Part shown: positions 44,222 to 56,200 of the stretch, one piece after another | How positions within the stretch are numbered: position 1 is the first letter of the stretch | Layout: each line of letters opens with the position of its first letter | Assembly (NCBI GenBank): GCA_001910725.1 | Contig: MJGA01000007.1 | Span: 1,364,001-1,428,000, forward strand | DNA from: Phanerodontia chrysosporium | Lineage: Eukaryota > Basidiomycota > Agaricomycetes > Polyporales > Phanerochaetaceae | Length of the DNA: 64,000 bases | Direction of reading: 5' to 3' | The notes under the pieces: generated by a model | What the model saw: only the letters and a program-made list of their open reading frames with translations | The model's database searches: none | Told to the model about the DNA's origin: nothing | Position numbers and translations under genes: made by a program

Positions 44222-47200
44222 ATGGCGGCGAAAGAGAATTTGCCTCTGCGAACACCCGAAGCGGCGGCAGAGCCACCAGCCAAACGCCGTAAACTTTCGC
44301 CACCCCAGGCAGATGTCAACCACAACGCGCCGAGCTCTACTCCTGCCGCGACACAACCACCACCGACGCAATCGCAGAGCCAGACAAGGAGGATTGGCTC
44401 ATCCCAGAGTACGAGTCAGCCTCAATCCTCATTCGCCGATGTCTTGGCGCGTTTGAAGGAGAGCACAGCGGAGAGTCGCGGTACGTGTCCTGTTAGCTAG
44501 ACATGCCTGAAGTTGCGCGATATATGGCCATATTGCCACGTTCCAGAACTGAATTCATTCTGTCTTTGCTTGCGCTTATTCTTCTCTCTGTTGTACAACG
44601 ACTCATCTCGTATTGCTTACCAATACAGAGGCTGAAGGAGGCGCAGATCAATGGGCACGGCCTCCACTACCGCGACTCAATACGAAAGAGGATCCTATCG
44701 GTACATATTTCCCTGCACTTTTCTGTCATCGGCCCTAATACTTTTGATAGTCTTCCAGCAGATTGATATAGAGGATTCAACAGAGTATGGCGGCGGGCCT
44801 ACATTGCGGATGTTTGGGGTCACACAAGTGAGTATCGCCCTGGATTGTGTCACCTTCCGCTCGTCTCTTGGATTTACCTCTGAGAGAACATCCGGTTATA
44901 GTACAGCATGACTAACGATCTCGACAGGCAGGCAATGCTGTCCTCGCGCATGTCACGGATTTCCACCCATATTTTTACGTCGCTGCCCGCGGGGTTTCTT
45001 GCCAGGTGATGTAGAAGCATTCCGGTCGTACTTGAACGTATGCATCATCCGGCATCCAATGCAATTGTGGTACGCTCATCACCTATGTCCTAGAATATCG
45101 CATCTGGAGGATTTGTTCGGCACGTCTCCCTTGTCACTAAACGATCTCTCTGGGGGTATCGCGGAGATGAGAAGGTGCCCTTCATTCGCATCGAAGTATC
45201 AGACCAGCGAAGTCTGCCAAAGATCAGAGATAAGTGGCTCATTAATATGCTATTTCACGACGCTCACCTGCCTGTGATATCCACGCATTTTCGAACGGGG
45301 TGAATGCCACTTCAACAATCTGTTCAAGTCCGAAAGTGTTGCAACCTTCGAGTCTAATATTGCTTACGTACTGCGCTTCATGATTGATGCTAAGGTCAGC
45401 GTGAACGACGAGGGATGATTGCAGAGGCTAAGATGCCTTTTTTGCAGATCGTCGGCATGAACTGGGTAGAGCTTCCAGCAGGAAGTTATAAGATCCTGCA
45501 GGGCGATGATAAGAAGTCGCATTGTCAGCTGGAGGTAGCCGTTAAGTGAGTTTTCGGGCTTACACAATCCACGGCACCTACTTACCTTTCTACACAGATG
45601 GGATAGGATCATCTCACATCCAGCAGATGGGCCGTACTCGCACATCGCCCCTCTGCGGATCCTAAGCTTCGATATTGAATGCGCGGGGCGCAAAGGTATC
45701 TTCCCGGAGGCAAAGGTCGACCCAGTCATCCAGATTGCTAGTATGGTCACTAGACAAGGTACTTCGATCTCGCGTTCAGCTGCACCATCGACTCACTTTC
45801 ACTTGATCAGGCGAATCCCATCCGTTCATCCGGAACGTATTCACTCTCTCTACTTGTTCACACATCGTCGGATCTCAAGTGCTCTCCTTCGACTCGGAAG
45901 CGGAAATGTTGGACGCCTGGCGGGACTTCGTGAACCAGGTTGACCCCGATGTTGTGATAGGATACAACATCGCAAACTTCGACTTCCCCTACTTGATTGA
46001 CCGGGCTAAAGCTATCGGGGCGGAGAGCTTCCCATTCCTCGGACGGATGATCAGTCAGTTCAAACCATTCCCTGCATTCCTTGCCCCATGCTTATCTTTC
46101 CATAGGCGTGAAAGCTCAGACCAAGGAAACACATTTCTCATCGAAAGCGTTCGGTCAGAGGGACTCGAAAGAAACTGCCTTGGACGGCCGTTTGCAAATT
46201 GATATCCTGCAGTACATGCAGCGAGAACATAAATTGCGGTCGTACACCCTCAACTCTGTGTGTGCGCAATTCCTCGGCGAGCAAAAAGAGGATGTCCACC
46301 ACTCGGTCATTACGGAACTTCAGAACGGCGGTCCCGAGAGTCGTCGCCGTCTCGCTGTCTACTGTTTGAAGGATGCGTACCTGCCGCAACGTCTTATGGA
46401 TAAGCTTATGTGCTTCATCAACTACATTGAGATGGCGCGTGTCACTGGAGTTCCGTTCAACTATCTTCTCTCTCGTGGCCAGTCGATCAAGGTGTTGTCT
46501 CAGCTGTTCCGGAAAGCCAATGACGAAGGCTACGTCGTGCCTCTCTGAAGGGCGAAGGTGAGTTCGCTTCCTTTCCTCTCATTCCGTTTCTTGTTAACCT
46601 GCTCGTTCTCAGGTACGGACGAGCAATACGAAGGTGCTACGGTCATCGAGCCGCACAAGGGCTACTACAAGGTGCCAATCGCCACGCTGGATTTCGCATC
46701 TCTATACCCATCCATCATGATGGCGCACAACCTTTGCTATACGACCCTCTTGGACAAGGTCACTATCGATAGGCTCAACCTGCAGAAGGACGTGGATTAT
46801 ATTCAGACCCCTAACAACGGTCTGTGGACTAGTATCGACGATGAGCGATTGTAGGTCGCTAATTTTTCGCGCTCATAGACTTCTTTGCTACTGCCAAGAG
46901 ACGCAAGGGTCTCCTTCCCACTATTCTGGAAGATCTCATCTCTGCCCGTAAACGTGCCAAGGCCGACCTCAAGAAGGAAACAGACCCGTTCAAGCGGGCT
47001 GTGTTGGACGGCAGACAGTTGGCTTTGAAGGTGAGCACACATGTGCAAAATTGAAGGTTACGATGAATGAGTGATGCCGTTCCAGATCAGCGCCAACTCC
47101 GTGTACGGTTTCACTGGAGCAACCATCGGCAAGTTGCCGTGTCTTGCTATCTCGTCCAGTGTGACAGCCTTCGGTCGACAAATGATTGAAAAGACTAAGC

Positions 47201-48581
47201 AGGTGCGCTCTATTTATGCGCAGCCTGCCAACTCCACTGACCGTCAATAATGTAGGAAGTGGAGGCTGAGTATTGTATCGCTAACGGCCATGCCCACGAT
47301 GCGGAGGTCATTTACGGTGATACGGATTCAGTGATGGTCAAATTTGGACCGACAGACTTGGAAACTGTCATGCAGCTTGGTGCGTGGATATAGCTGTTAC
47401 ATGGTTGTCGTTAAGGTCGTTACTTACATACTCCACAGGAGCCCAAGCTGCAGAGTTTGTTACCCAGAAATTCATCAAGCCGATCAAACTCGAATTTGAG
47501 AAAGTGTATTTCCCATACTTGCTTATCAGCAAGAAGCGATACGCAGGTTTGTATTGGACCCGGCCGGACAAGTACGACAAGATGGACACCAAGGGTATCG
47601 AAGTGCGTACAATTGATCGCATACCCTTGGCTCGCGCTCACAGGTATGCAGACGGTCCGGCGAGACAACTGTCGCTTGGTTTCCACGGTCATTTCGACCT
47701 GTCTCAACAAGATGCTGATTGACCGCGACGTCGAGGGCGCGATTGAGTACACGAAACAAATCATCTCGGACTTGCTCCAGAACAAGGTAGATATGTCCCA
47801 GCTAGTGATTACGAAGGCGCTGGCCAAAGCAGGTGAGCACTCGCAATCAGCCGCACAAACGCAGACTGAACGCTCTGTCCGTAGACTACGCTGGCAAGCA
47901 GGCTCACGTCGAGCTTGCTGAGAGGATGAAGCAACGTGATGCTGGTTCCGCGCCGAACGTCGGTGACCGTGTCGCGTATGTCATTATCAAGGGCGCGAAG
48001 GGTGCTGCGGCATATGAGAAGTCCGAGGACCCTATCTTCGTCCTTGAGAATAACATACCCATCGACACCAAGTACTACCTGGAGAACCAACTCTCGAACC
48101 CGCTCATGCGTATCTTCGAACCCATCCTCGGCGAGAAAGCTAACTCCTTGCGTAAGCGTTCTCTGTGGCATCAATCGCAGTCCTTTGTAACCTTGTTTTA
48201 GTATCCGGCGACCATACGCGCACGATCCAGATCGCGACGCCGACTGTAGGCGGTCTCATGAAGTTCGCGGTCAAGACGGTCACCTGCATGGGCTGCAAGA
48301 CCCAGCTGAAGCCCAGCAACAGTGTGCCAAATGGCGCGGTGTGCAATAATTGCCGACCACGCATCAACGAGTTCTACCAGAAGCAAGTCGCAAATGTGTC
48401 GGACCTACAGGTCAGGTTCTCGCGCCTCTGGACGCAGTGCCAGCGGTGTCAAGGCTCGTTGCACCAGGACGTCTTGTGCACGAGCAGAGATTGCCCGATA
48501 TTCTACATGCGCAAGAAGGCGCAGAAGGACGTCGAGGACGCAACTGCAGTGCTCGAGCGGTTCGATAACGAGTTGTGGTAG
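44222..48581 (+). CDS. POL3: DNA polymerase delta catalytic subunit
   Basis: Main lagging-strand replicative polymerase with proofreading. About 15 exons. N-terminal [20 protein letters not shown] with an NLS-like AKRRKL; exonuclease domain with [20 protein letters not shown] (Exo I), [20 protein letters not shown] (Exo II) and the Exo III region at [18 protein letters not shown]. Polymerase domain: [20 protein letters not shown] (motif A), [20 protein letters not shown] (motif B) and [14 protein letters not shown] (motif C). C-terminal CysA ([14 protein letters not shown] with CNNC) and CysB ([19 protein letters not shown]) are intact. Two oddities: an AT-AC intron candidate at 45230-45284, and a frame break at 46543-46544, where YVVP and LKGEG are separated by two bases and the upstream frame meets TGA at 46546. 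Confidence 0.95.
45230..45284 (+). other. POL3: Candidate AT-AC intron in POL3 (55 nt)
   Basis: Exon ends LPKIR plus one base; the next exon must start with GCATTTTCGAACGG to read [13 protein letters not shown]. The removed segment begins ATAAGT and ends ATCCAC, with no AG dinucleotide in its last 45 bases, so no GT-AG solution restores the conserved joint. ATAAGT is the 5' signal of U2-type AT-AC introns. Phase is kept (G plus GC gives Gly). Retention leads to a TGA stop at about 45300. Confidence 0.7.
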
Positions 48582-48734
48582 TCTTTCTTCTTGCATACAG
48601 GCATTTAGGACACGTGTATCACTAGTCTTACATTCACGTCAACCCATATTCATCATCTATAACAGCTGCTGTGCTTGGTATGTTATCGTGTATCAGGGAT
48701 CAGTACAGTTGGGAGCCAGTTGCAAATTGTGTGT

Positions 48735-51362
48735 CTAGCGCACGGGAACGACCGTCACCCGTAGCGCGCTCTCAGAGCTCATTTTCTTTTCCTCGACTTC
48801 TTGGCTGTCTCCCAGTCCTTCCATTGGACTTGACTCGCGAGAGACCGCTGCCTTCGTTGAGAACATGCGCGAGACGACGAGCCAGAGCGTCCGCCTACCC
48901 TGCCAAAGGGGCAGTAGGGTGATTATCAGACCCGCGGCCCATGCCCATGCGAACGTCCAGACGACCCAGAGACGGAAGAAAGGCCTACTGAAGACGTATC
49001 GCGTGCCGTACAACGGCATGGGCAGGAGGATGATAAAGGCAAGCGTCACAGCCTAGGGGTTATTAGAGACCGGTCGTGTCTTTCACAGGTATGAAAGGTG
49101 TAGCTTACGATCGACGAAAACGCAGCCACGAGCGCTGCCCGCTTCATCTTCGCATTGGTTTCCCCATCCATCCCGGCCTCTTCTGCCTTGGCCTGCTGGG
49201 CGATCTGGGTGCTAGTCATGCCGCTCACGTCGCTGTCGTCTACAGCCACGATGCTTTCCTCGAACTTTTCCCATCGGAAATTCTGGGCGCCGAACAGGTA
49301 GGTGAGTGCGGGGCTATAGATGAACGGGGAGAAGAGGGCTGTGGCGTTGCCGACGACGAGTGGGAGCGGCTGCCCGAGGGTGTCGATGGTAATCTGCTAT
49401 GCGAATGAGTGACACATTATTCGACATGGATGGGAGTCCATACCGTGTGGTACCAGTGATGTGTCGAGCCTATCCAGCATCCCAATCCTGTCGCCGTCCC
49501 GAGCAAGGGCGCGAGGACCACCGCGGCTGTGTTCTGCCCCTTCCAAAGAAGAGTACACGCGATGGGGAACAAGGCGGGCGCCGTCACAATCCCGACGGAT
49601 GTCTAGCAGAACAACTACATGTCTTTTCGCAAAGAAAGGCTTTCAAGGTGTGGCACTCACAATAATGAAGTTGACGCCTATCGCTGTCCGCGAAAGCCCA
49701 GTGGCGATGCACGCGCATACGGTCGCAAAGATGATGACGACCAAGTGGCTCATCCTCAGCAGCCGTCTGCCTGTAGCTCGCGGGTTGATGTAGCCACGGT
49801 AGAGGTCGTAGGTCACTACCGACGCGATGCAGACCAGGTCGGAGGAAAACGCGGAGGTGACGGCCATGAAGATCATGAGCAGCACAAGTACAGCACCGCC
49901 CTACAAAGCCATGAGTATCGTAGGCGACTCGGATCCTGGCGAACTTACCTTCCCCAGCAGCGCCTGTGCCGCGTACGGCAAGACCAGCCCCTTGTTGACC
50001 TCGTCCGTGGTCATCATCCGCGGGAAGGTCGGCCACACCGAGTCCGTCTGCAGCGCGCGCCCGACGAGGCCAAACGTTGTTGCGAGACAGAATGGGATCG
50101 CGAACCAGCAGAGCCCGCCGAGGAGGTACCCGCTGAGCGTGTCCGCCGGGTTCGCGGCGATCGCTTTCTGGAAGAGCTGCACGTCGACCGCCGCGGACCA
50201 GCCCGTGACGAAGATGACGATGCCGAGCACGAGGCTCTGGATCGAGTGAAAGGTGAGGTACGACCCGTCCGGGCTGCCTGGTGCCGGTGAGGTGCTTGCG
50301 GCGGCCGCCAAGAGCGCGTACATCTTGTCTGGGCTGCCGATGAGCGGGCTCGTTGCATATGCGGAGAAGAGGGCTATAAGGATGATAACATAGATTACGA
50401 CGGTGTGCATGTAGTCCCTGGCAAACTCAGTTGAGCAGAGGGTACACTGCGCTCACAAGGGAACTTACACTAGAAACGTTGCCTTGACTACGTTCCGTCA
50501 ACATAGGCATCAGACTATAGTCATTCGGATACACTCACTTCCTCCAGTAACGGTGTAGGCCACGACGCCGATAGGAAGCAAAAAGCAGCTTGCTACGGGG
50601 TTCATGCCCGTGATAGAGGAGAAGACAGCAGAGCCTGAAGTCCCCGCCAGTGAGAGCCAGCGAGCGAGCACTCGAGCGCAGACGTACCTCCTACGAGCAA
50701 GTTAACGCAGTTGAATAATTGCACGAGCGTGGAATAGAATATCTGGATGCAGTGGCCGGGAATGCCATATCTGACTAGGGAGAGATGTGAACGAAAGGAT
50801 GGTGGAGACCAAGACAAGGCGCACTCTTTGTCACTGCATACACGTCAGACGCGGCTCCGAAGAAATAGAACTTGACACGTACGCTCAAGAAAGGTGTGTG
50901 CGCCCGGAGCTTTGCGCTTGAGCTCGATAGCCGCGACGGAGAACATGAGGATTTGCACGCAAGCACCGGCACCTGTACAAAGCTGCAGTCAAGACATTTC
51001 CGTACATTCCGACCAACGAACCGTCTGCAGGTCAAGACGTGAGCACAAGCCACACACACCAGCGAGCGACACCCACAGAAATACGCCCCGGACACGCCAT
51101 AGCTGAACGTCCACGTGCAGCTCGTGAGAAGCGTGCCGGCGACGGTCCACGACGAGACGACCGCGCTCGCGACGAGGCCAGTGCGGATGCTGCGCTTCGC
51201 GGTCATGAACATCTCCGAGCCCTGCACCTCGTGCCGGACGCGCGCGAGCGCGCGCACGGTGTACCACATTGCGGCCGCGAAGAGCACGCCTAGGCCGACG
51301 CACACAGCGTAGCCCGCGCCCTGCGGCAGCGGCGGGCGGACGGCGGACGGTGGCGCAGACAT
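48735..51362 (-). CDS. DUR3: DUR3-like urea/polyamine symporter (sodium:solute symporter family)
   Basis: Plasma-membrane active transporter for urea under nitrogen limitation (family role). Start MSAPPSAVRPPLPQGAGYAV, first helix VGLGVLFAAAMWYTVRALAR, then the SSS signature region SEMFMTAKRSIRTGLVASAV, VSSWTVAGTLLTSCTWTFSY and GVSGAYF. Later blocks: YGIPGHCIQIFYSTLVQLFN, DYMHTVVIYVIILIALFSAY, IQSLVLGIVIFVTGWSAAVD, LLGGLCWFAIPFCLATTFGL, GGAVLVLLMIFMAVTSAFSS, DLVCIASVVTYDLYRGYINP and GRRLLRMSHLVVIIFATVCA. The C-terminal half has FSPFIYSPALTYLFGAQNF and a final helix pair (FRLWVVWTFAWAWAAGLIIT). Roughly 12 exons; not all boundaries were traced. Regulation not visible. Confidence 0.88.
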
Positions 51363-51637
51363 ACTGTGGGGGCTGGACGGGGCAGTAGGCCGCGGGCCTT
51401 TTAAACGCGTTGGCGTGATGGGCGATAGCTGCATACAGTGCGCAGATAAGCTGTGGTGTCCTGTAGTATTCCGACGGAGTGGTACTTCTGGAAGAAGATA
51501 AAGCTAGAGAAGTTGATGTTCCTGAGACCTCGTAACCATACTGGGAGAGACATGCAACGAGCTGTGTGGAGTTGAATGCATGTGTATTATCGTGTTCATG
51601 ATCGTAGGACGACTCTAGCACCAGTGACAGATAACGT

Positions 51638-52304
51638 CTAGCAAATAGCACATCCTCCGGAGAAGTCGGCGTCTATGGACGGCGATTAGCTTCCGGTACG
51701 TCATAAAGCATAGTAGCGAGAGAACTTACCATCGAAACAGTCGCCACAGCCTATGGGAGATCATGTCAAGAGCTGTGTGTACAGAGGGAAGACTGAACTT
51801 ACCGCTGCCGTTGCTGATGCAGACGCCACGGCCGTCCTCGAAGAAGTCGAGGCCGTTGATCTTGTTCTTGGCCTGGTCAGCGCAGCCAAGGAGGCCTTGG
51901 GCATCTGCACGCGTCTGTGCCTTGTCGGAGTGTGTCCGACCATACTGGCATAGTAGATGCAGCCTGAAGCAGAAGGTGAGTCAGAGCATATGTAATGTGC
52001 AAAGTGCACGTACAGTTCGCGTGGCAAGCGGTGTTGTAAGCTACACCACCTACGACACCGCTGTCGGCATTAGAGTAACTATGGAGTATCGTGAGAGAGT
52101 GCGAGAGCAGGAATCACGAATAACGTACTGGCAGACGTTGCTGGTGCCAGCCCATGCGGCGTTCCAAATGCCGTCGTCGTTGAGGAGGGCGTCGCAGTCG
52201 GAGAGGGTAGCGTCGTTGGTGGTTCCGCAGTGGACGCCAATGCCGGCAAAAGCGAGCTGTGCGGAGGCCAACGCGGCGACAATAGCAGTTGCAGAGAAGA
52301 TCAT
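51638..52304 (-). CDS. Small secreted cysteine-rich protein 1 (possible Y3-like glycan-binding family)
   Basis: Start MIFSATAIVAALASAQLAFA is a clear signal peptide. The mature part reads GIGVHCGTTNDATLSDCDAL, WNAAWAGTSNVCQ, GVAYNTACHANC, CIYYA, LLGCADQAKNKINGL, GRGVCISNGSGCGDCFD, and ends FSGGCAIC. The cysteine pattern and these blocks match the paralogue at 60870-61578. The family resembles basidiomycete glycan-binding Y3-type proteins (my recollection; low certainty). Five or six exons. At 51941-51950 one frame switch is needed: either a base is missing after YYA, or a 41-nt GT-AG intron (51905-51945) removes about 14 residues present in the paralogue. So it is either intact with a shorter loop or slightly damaged. 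Confidence 0.8.
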
Positions 52305-52393
52305 GATGTACTATGAGTCGGAGGCTAGAGATGTGGTGGGTGCTTGAAGGGGCTTGGTCCGCGGGCTGAGGTTGACCGATAGGTCTGACAAGC

Positions 52394-52401
52394 CTTTTAT
52401 A
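52394..52401 (-). promoter_or_regulatory. TATA box of secreted protein gene 1
   Basis: Minus-strand TATAAAAG within GGCGTATAAAAGGC (52405-52392), about 97 bp upstream of the start codon at 52304. The same sequence with one change precedes the paralogue at similar distance, which supports function. Confidence 0.65.
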
Positions 52402-53037
52402 CGCCTTTCTAGCTGCAGGCCGGTCCATCCGCACAGCACTAGAGAGCCCTTGCGCATGATGCAGGGATGCAAGCCATAACGCAGAGTCCCCGTCGGGAGT
52501 CCCCAGCCACGCCCCACACGTCACATTGGCTCGCCAGGCCTGTGACGAGAAAGCGGAGGTCGGCGACCCCAGTGATGCGTCGCGAGGATGGCTCTCTGCG
52601 ATCTGATGTGGCAATACCCACCCAGCGCGGGTCGACAAAGTGCGTTGCAGCGGGTGCCGGTGGGAGCCCTAGGAGGCGCAGCGATGTCGGGTGGAGCGGA
52701 CAAACGTTGGAAATCAGGAGCGGGACTTCCGCCGCACAGCCTGTAAGTGCATTTATCAAATGCAGGCATGGACGTCCGAGAGCGAGAGCTGGCTGTCCAG
52801 CCGCTCCATTTCGCGTCTAACTTTCTGCAGTCATCAAAGCCCTCGTTTTAGCGAACGGCCGCTGGTGCGCTGCAATGCACGGACGCGTACCTTGCTCGTT
52901 GGGTGTTGGCTACAGTCATGTGTAGGATGATCCACGCTTTCGCGGCAAAGTCGTGGTCAGTGCGAGAGGTCGAACGCGGCACGCGTCGGATAGGCATTTT
53001 GCTTAGTCAGCAACCTGGTGGCGCTTGACCCGTTCCC

Positions 53038-53088
53038 CCACCACCACCACCACCACCACCACCACCACCACCACCACCACCACCACCA
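53038..53088 (+). repeat. (CCA)17 microsatellite
   Basis: Seventeen uninterrupted CCA units, then CATCATG. It lies just before the 5' region of the LINE, about 110 bp upstream of its start codon, and could mark the 5' junction or belong to the element's leader. Confidence 0.95.
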
Positions 53089-53200
53089 TCATGTCGCATT
53101 ATTGAGCTTTGCCTATTAGTTCCTTTCCTCTATTCATACCACTGCTTAATCTATCCTACGTTGCCTAATTGAACGCACCTGAAGATCGAAATCTGTCCGA

Positions 53201-56200
53201 ATGCCTCACCAACCTACCCCTATTGGACTCCCAGACCCTCCCCCTCGCCCCGACATCTCATACTCACGAGAAGCGTCCCCTTCACTGGAAACGCAGGTGC
53301 AGACAGCGGTTGCCACCGGAGTTGAGCTCATGGTACAGGGCTTGAATCGGACTTCGACGACCTCCGCGCGGCAAGAGCTACAGACTGCGCTGGAGATGAT
53401 AGCAGAGCAGGATCCTGCTATTCAACCGTACGTCCGTGCCCTCGTATACCAGGATGCAGACTCCCGCAACCCCGTTGATCACGTCTACGTCTCCATTAAT
53501 CCTGAGGTTTGCCCCTACCCTCGTCCCGACGTCCTCGACAAAGTCATGACGATCATCAATGGGAACTCTGGGACCGCCACGGCCTCTTGGCGGCCTTGCA
53601 CGGGTCCTGATAAGACTCGTCGCCTTGCATTCCCTATGCGCGACAAAGAGCATGCCAACGCAATGAAAGCTCGTCTCGAGACCTACTTTTCCACTCACGG
53701 TCACCCATTCCAACGCTCCTATGTCTCGAAACCACAGAACAGTGCCGATTGGCGCGTTACCTTCGACTTCATCATGGAGTCATCACTGGACGCTATCACC
53801 AAGAACCCTCCTATCATCGACAGATACAAATGCGAGCCTATTCGCCCCAGGCTCATCCTTCCGCGTTACGGCCTAGAGATTGCCATAGTCGGCTTCAAGG
53901 ACGTTCTCGGTATCGAGGGAATGATGAACCAGTATATCCGCGAACAGCTAGGTTCCGACGCGATCTCTTACAGTCGAATGGCCATGAGCGGTGATGTTTA
54001 CACAGTGGTCCTCAAGAACTGGCCGACCACCGCTCAGTTCATCAACGACGACCTCCAGCGCTTCCGAGACAAATACAACCTTCCCGCCTTCGTCTCCATA
54101 TCCAAACCTATGTTCCTCTATACCCTTAATTCCCTAGGTGTCCCCTCCAACCCTGCCTTCATCGCTCAAGCAGCCACGTCGGACTCCACGAAAGGACTCC
54201 AGGCCCAAGTGGACGCCATTCAACAACGCGGAGCAGAAATGTTCCGATCGATACAGACGTACCTGGAGGAACAGCGTCGCATGATCGAGACCATATCTGA
54301 CCGCTATAACGAAGTTGTGGCTAACGTCTCGAAACTCACTACGGCTATTGGAGTCACAAATCTCCTCGCTCTCGAGCGCGACGAGCTCCGCGCGCTAGAA
54401 CACGAACGCGATAGGATTGAAGACCGATTGGACGTCACCCCGCCGAAGAACAAGGACTTGGTCCAACGTCTTTCTACTCGATTGAAGTCAGCAGAAGACA
54501 AGATTGTCACGCAGCGTAAGCGCATGGAACAGGTACAGGAGGAGTTCAAAGCTCTTCGCTTCCATACCCTCATTCCTTACGCACCTCCCTCTATCGCTGG
54601 TCCACCTGATCTGGCTGCTTCGCCGGCAGGACACCTTCGCCCGGAACCCCACCCGGACGATGAGGACCGGCCCACCACACGTCGTCGCCTCAATGACGAC
54701 GCTACTGCTGGTGCGTCAGGATCTCAGCCACCGTCACTCGTTGTGCCGGCTGAGGACGAGAATATGCTTGATGATTCTGACGATCGCAATAACATCGTGA
54801 GTTGTCGCCAGCCTTCATGTGCTCCCCAGGCTTATTGCTCATCTAGCCTACTGCCTCTGGGCAGTAAGGCATTCGTTACGCGTTGTGAAATGTACGAAAG
54901 CCGGGAGACCGTGAAAGGCCAGGACATACTCACATATTCTCATGCTCTTCGTCCTCCCCGCTTGGTTCTTTTACCTCCTTTTGCGTCATCCTCATTATCC
55001 CTCTTCCATTCTCGTCTAATTTCTTTTCTGCTGTTCTTCTTTTTCTTTGCCTCCCTTCTGTCTTCAGTTTCGGCATCATCTTTCCAAACTCTTTCGTTGA
55101 ACGTGAATGGCCTCGCTAACGTACAAAAAATTGATGCAGTTTCACGACTGATTCAGGATCGCACACCAGATGCGTGGGTGATCACTGAAACAAAGTCGTC
55201 GCACCCTGTCGCCCATCGGTTACGGCTTCAAGGATACCAAATCTTTGAATCCGAAGGTCGACAGTCTGATGGACATGCGCGCTCTGCCAAGTGGGGCGTC
55301 ATAGTCGGCGTGCGATCCTCCTATCAGGCGTCCCGCCTACAGGTAGACGCATGCCTTAACTCCCGTGCTGTCGCTGTCGATATCATCATTCCTTCCACCA
55401 ATGGCCGGGGCTTCCCTCACCGTCTCCTTGGCGTTTATGCGCCCTGGGACCCAGGTCAAGCTGACAGTGACGCGACAGACTTGATCTCTACGTTCTGGCT
55501 AACTGTCGGGCGTGTATGCCTCAGTTCGCCGCATTCCTGGTCGGTTACCGGTGACTTCAACACCTTCTTAGCTGCATGCGAGTCCAGCGCAGTGACTCCA
55601 TATGTCCCGCCTTCTCGCACAGCATATTCTTCTTTTCTTCGTGTTACTCATGGCTCAGATGTCTGGCTCTTACAGGGTGACAACAATGCCGAGGACGCCT
55701 ACACGTTTCGGAATCATGCCGGTCGGTCCATTATTGACCGTGCAGCACATTCCGACCTCGGTATTGTGTCATCCATTATTCAAACACTTTCCTCTTTCGT
55801 TCCTTTCACTGACCATCGCGCAACCATGTGCGTTTTAACATTACAGCCTCCTCTGTCCCCGCTCTACGGCCCCGCCACCTCCACTCCTCCCATTCCTCCT
55901 AACCTATATTCGTCCCGGTTCCGCTATCCCAAGCGGGCCGAGAAACATCGCTTCACATGCTTCGCGAACCGTGTTGATGCCCTTGTACACGCGCGTCATC
56001 TTGCGGACACTCCCATCTCGGACGAGGCCTCTTTCAACTCCCGCTACCACGCCCTCACGGACATCCTTCTCGATGCCGCTACGACCGCCTTTGACCGCCC
56101 AATCTCTCGTCCAGGCATGTCTAAGGTGTCTAATGCGGAAATTCGAGAGCTTGTCCTCGAATCCAAGCATGTCGGCCGCCTCATCTACGCTGTTAAGCAT

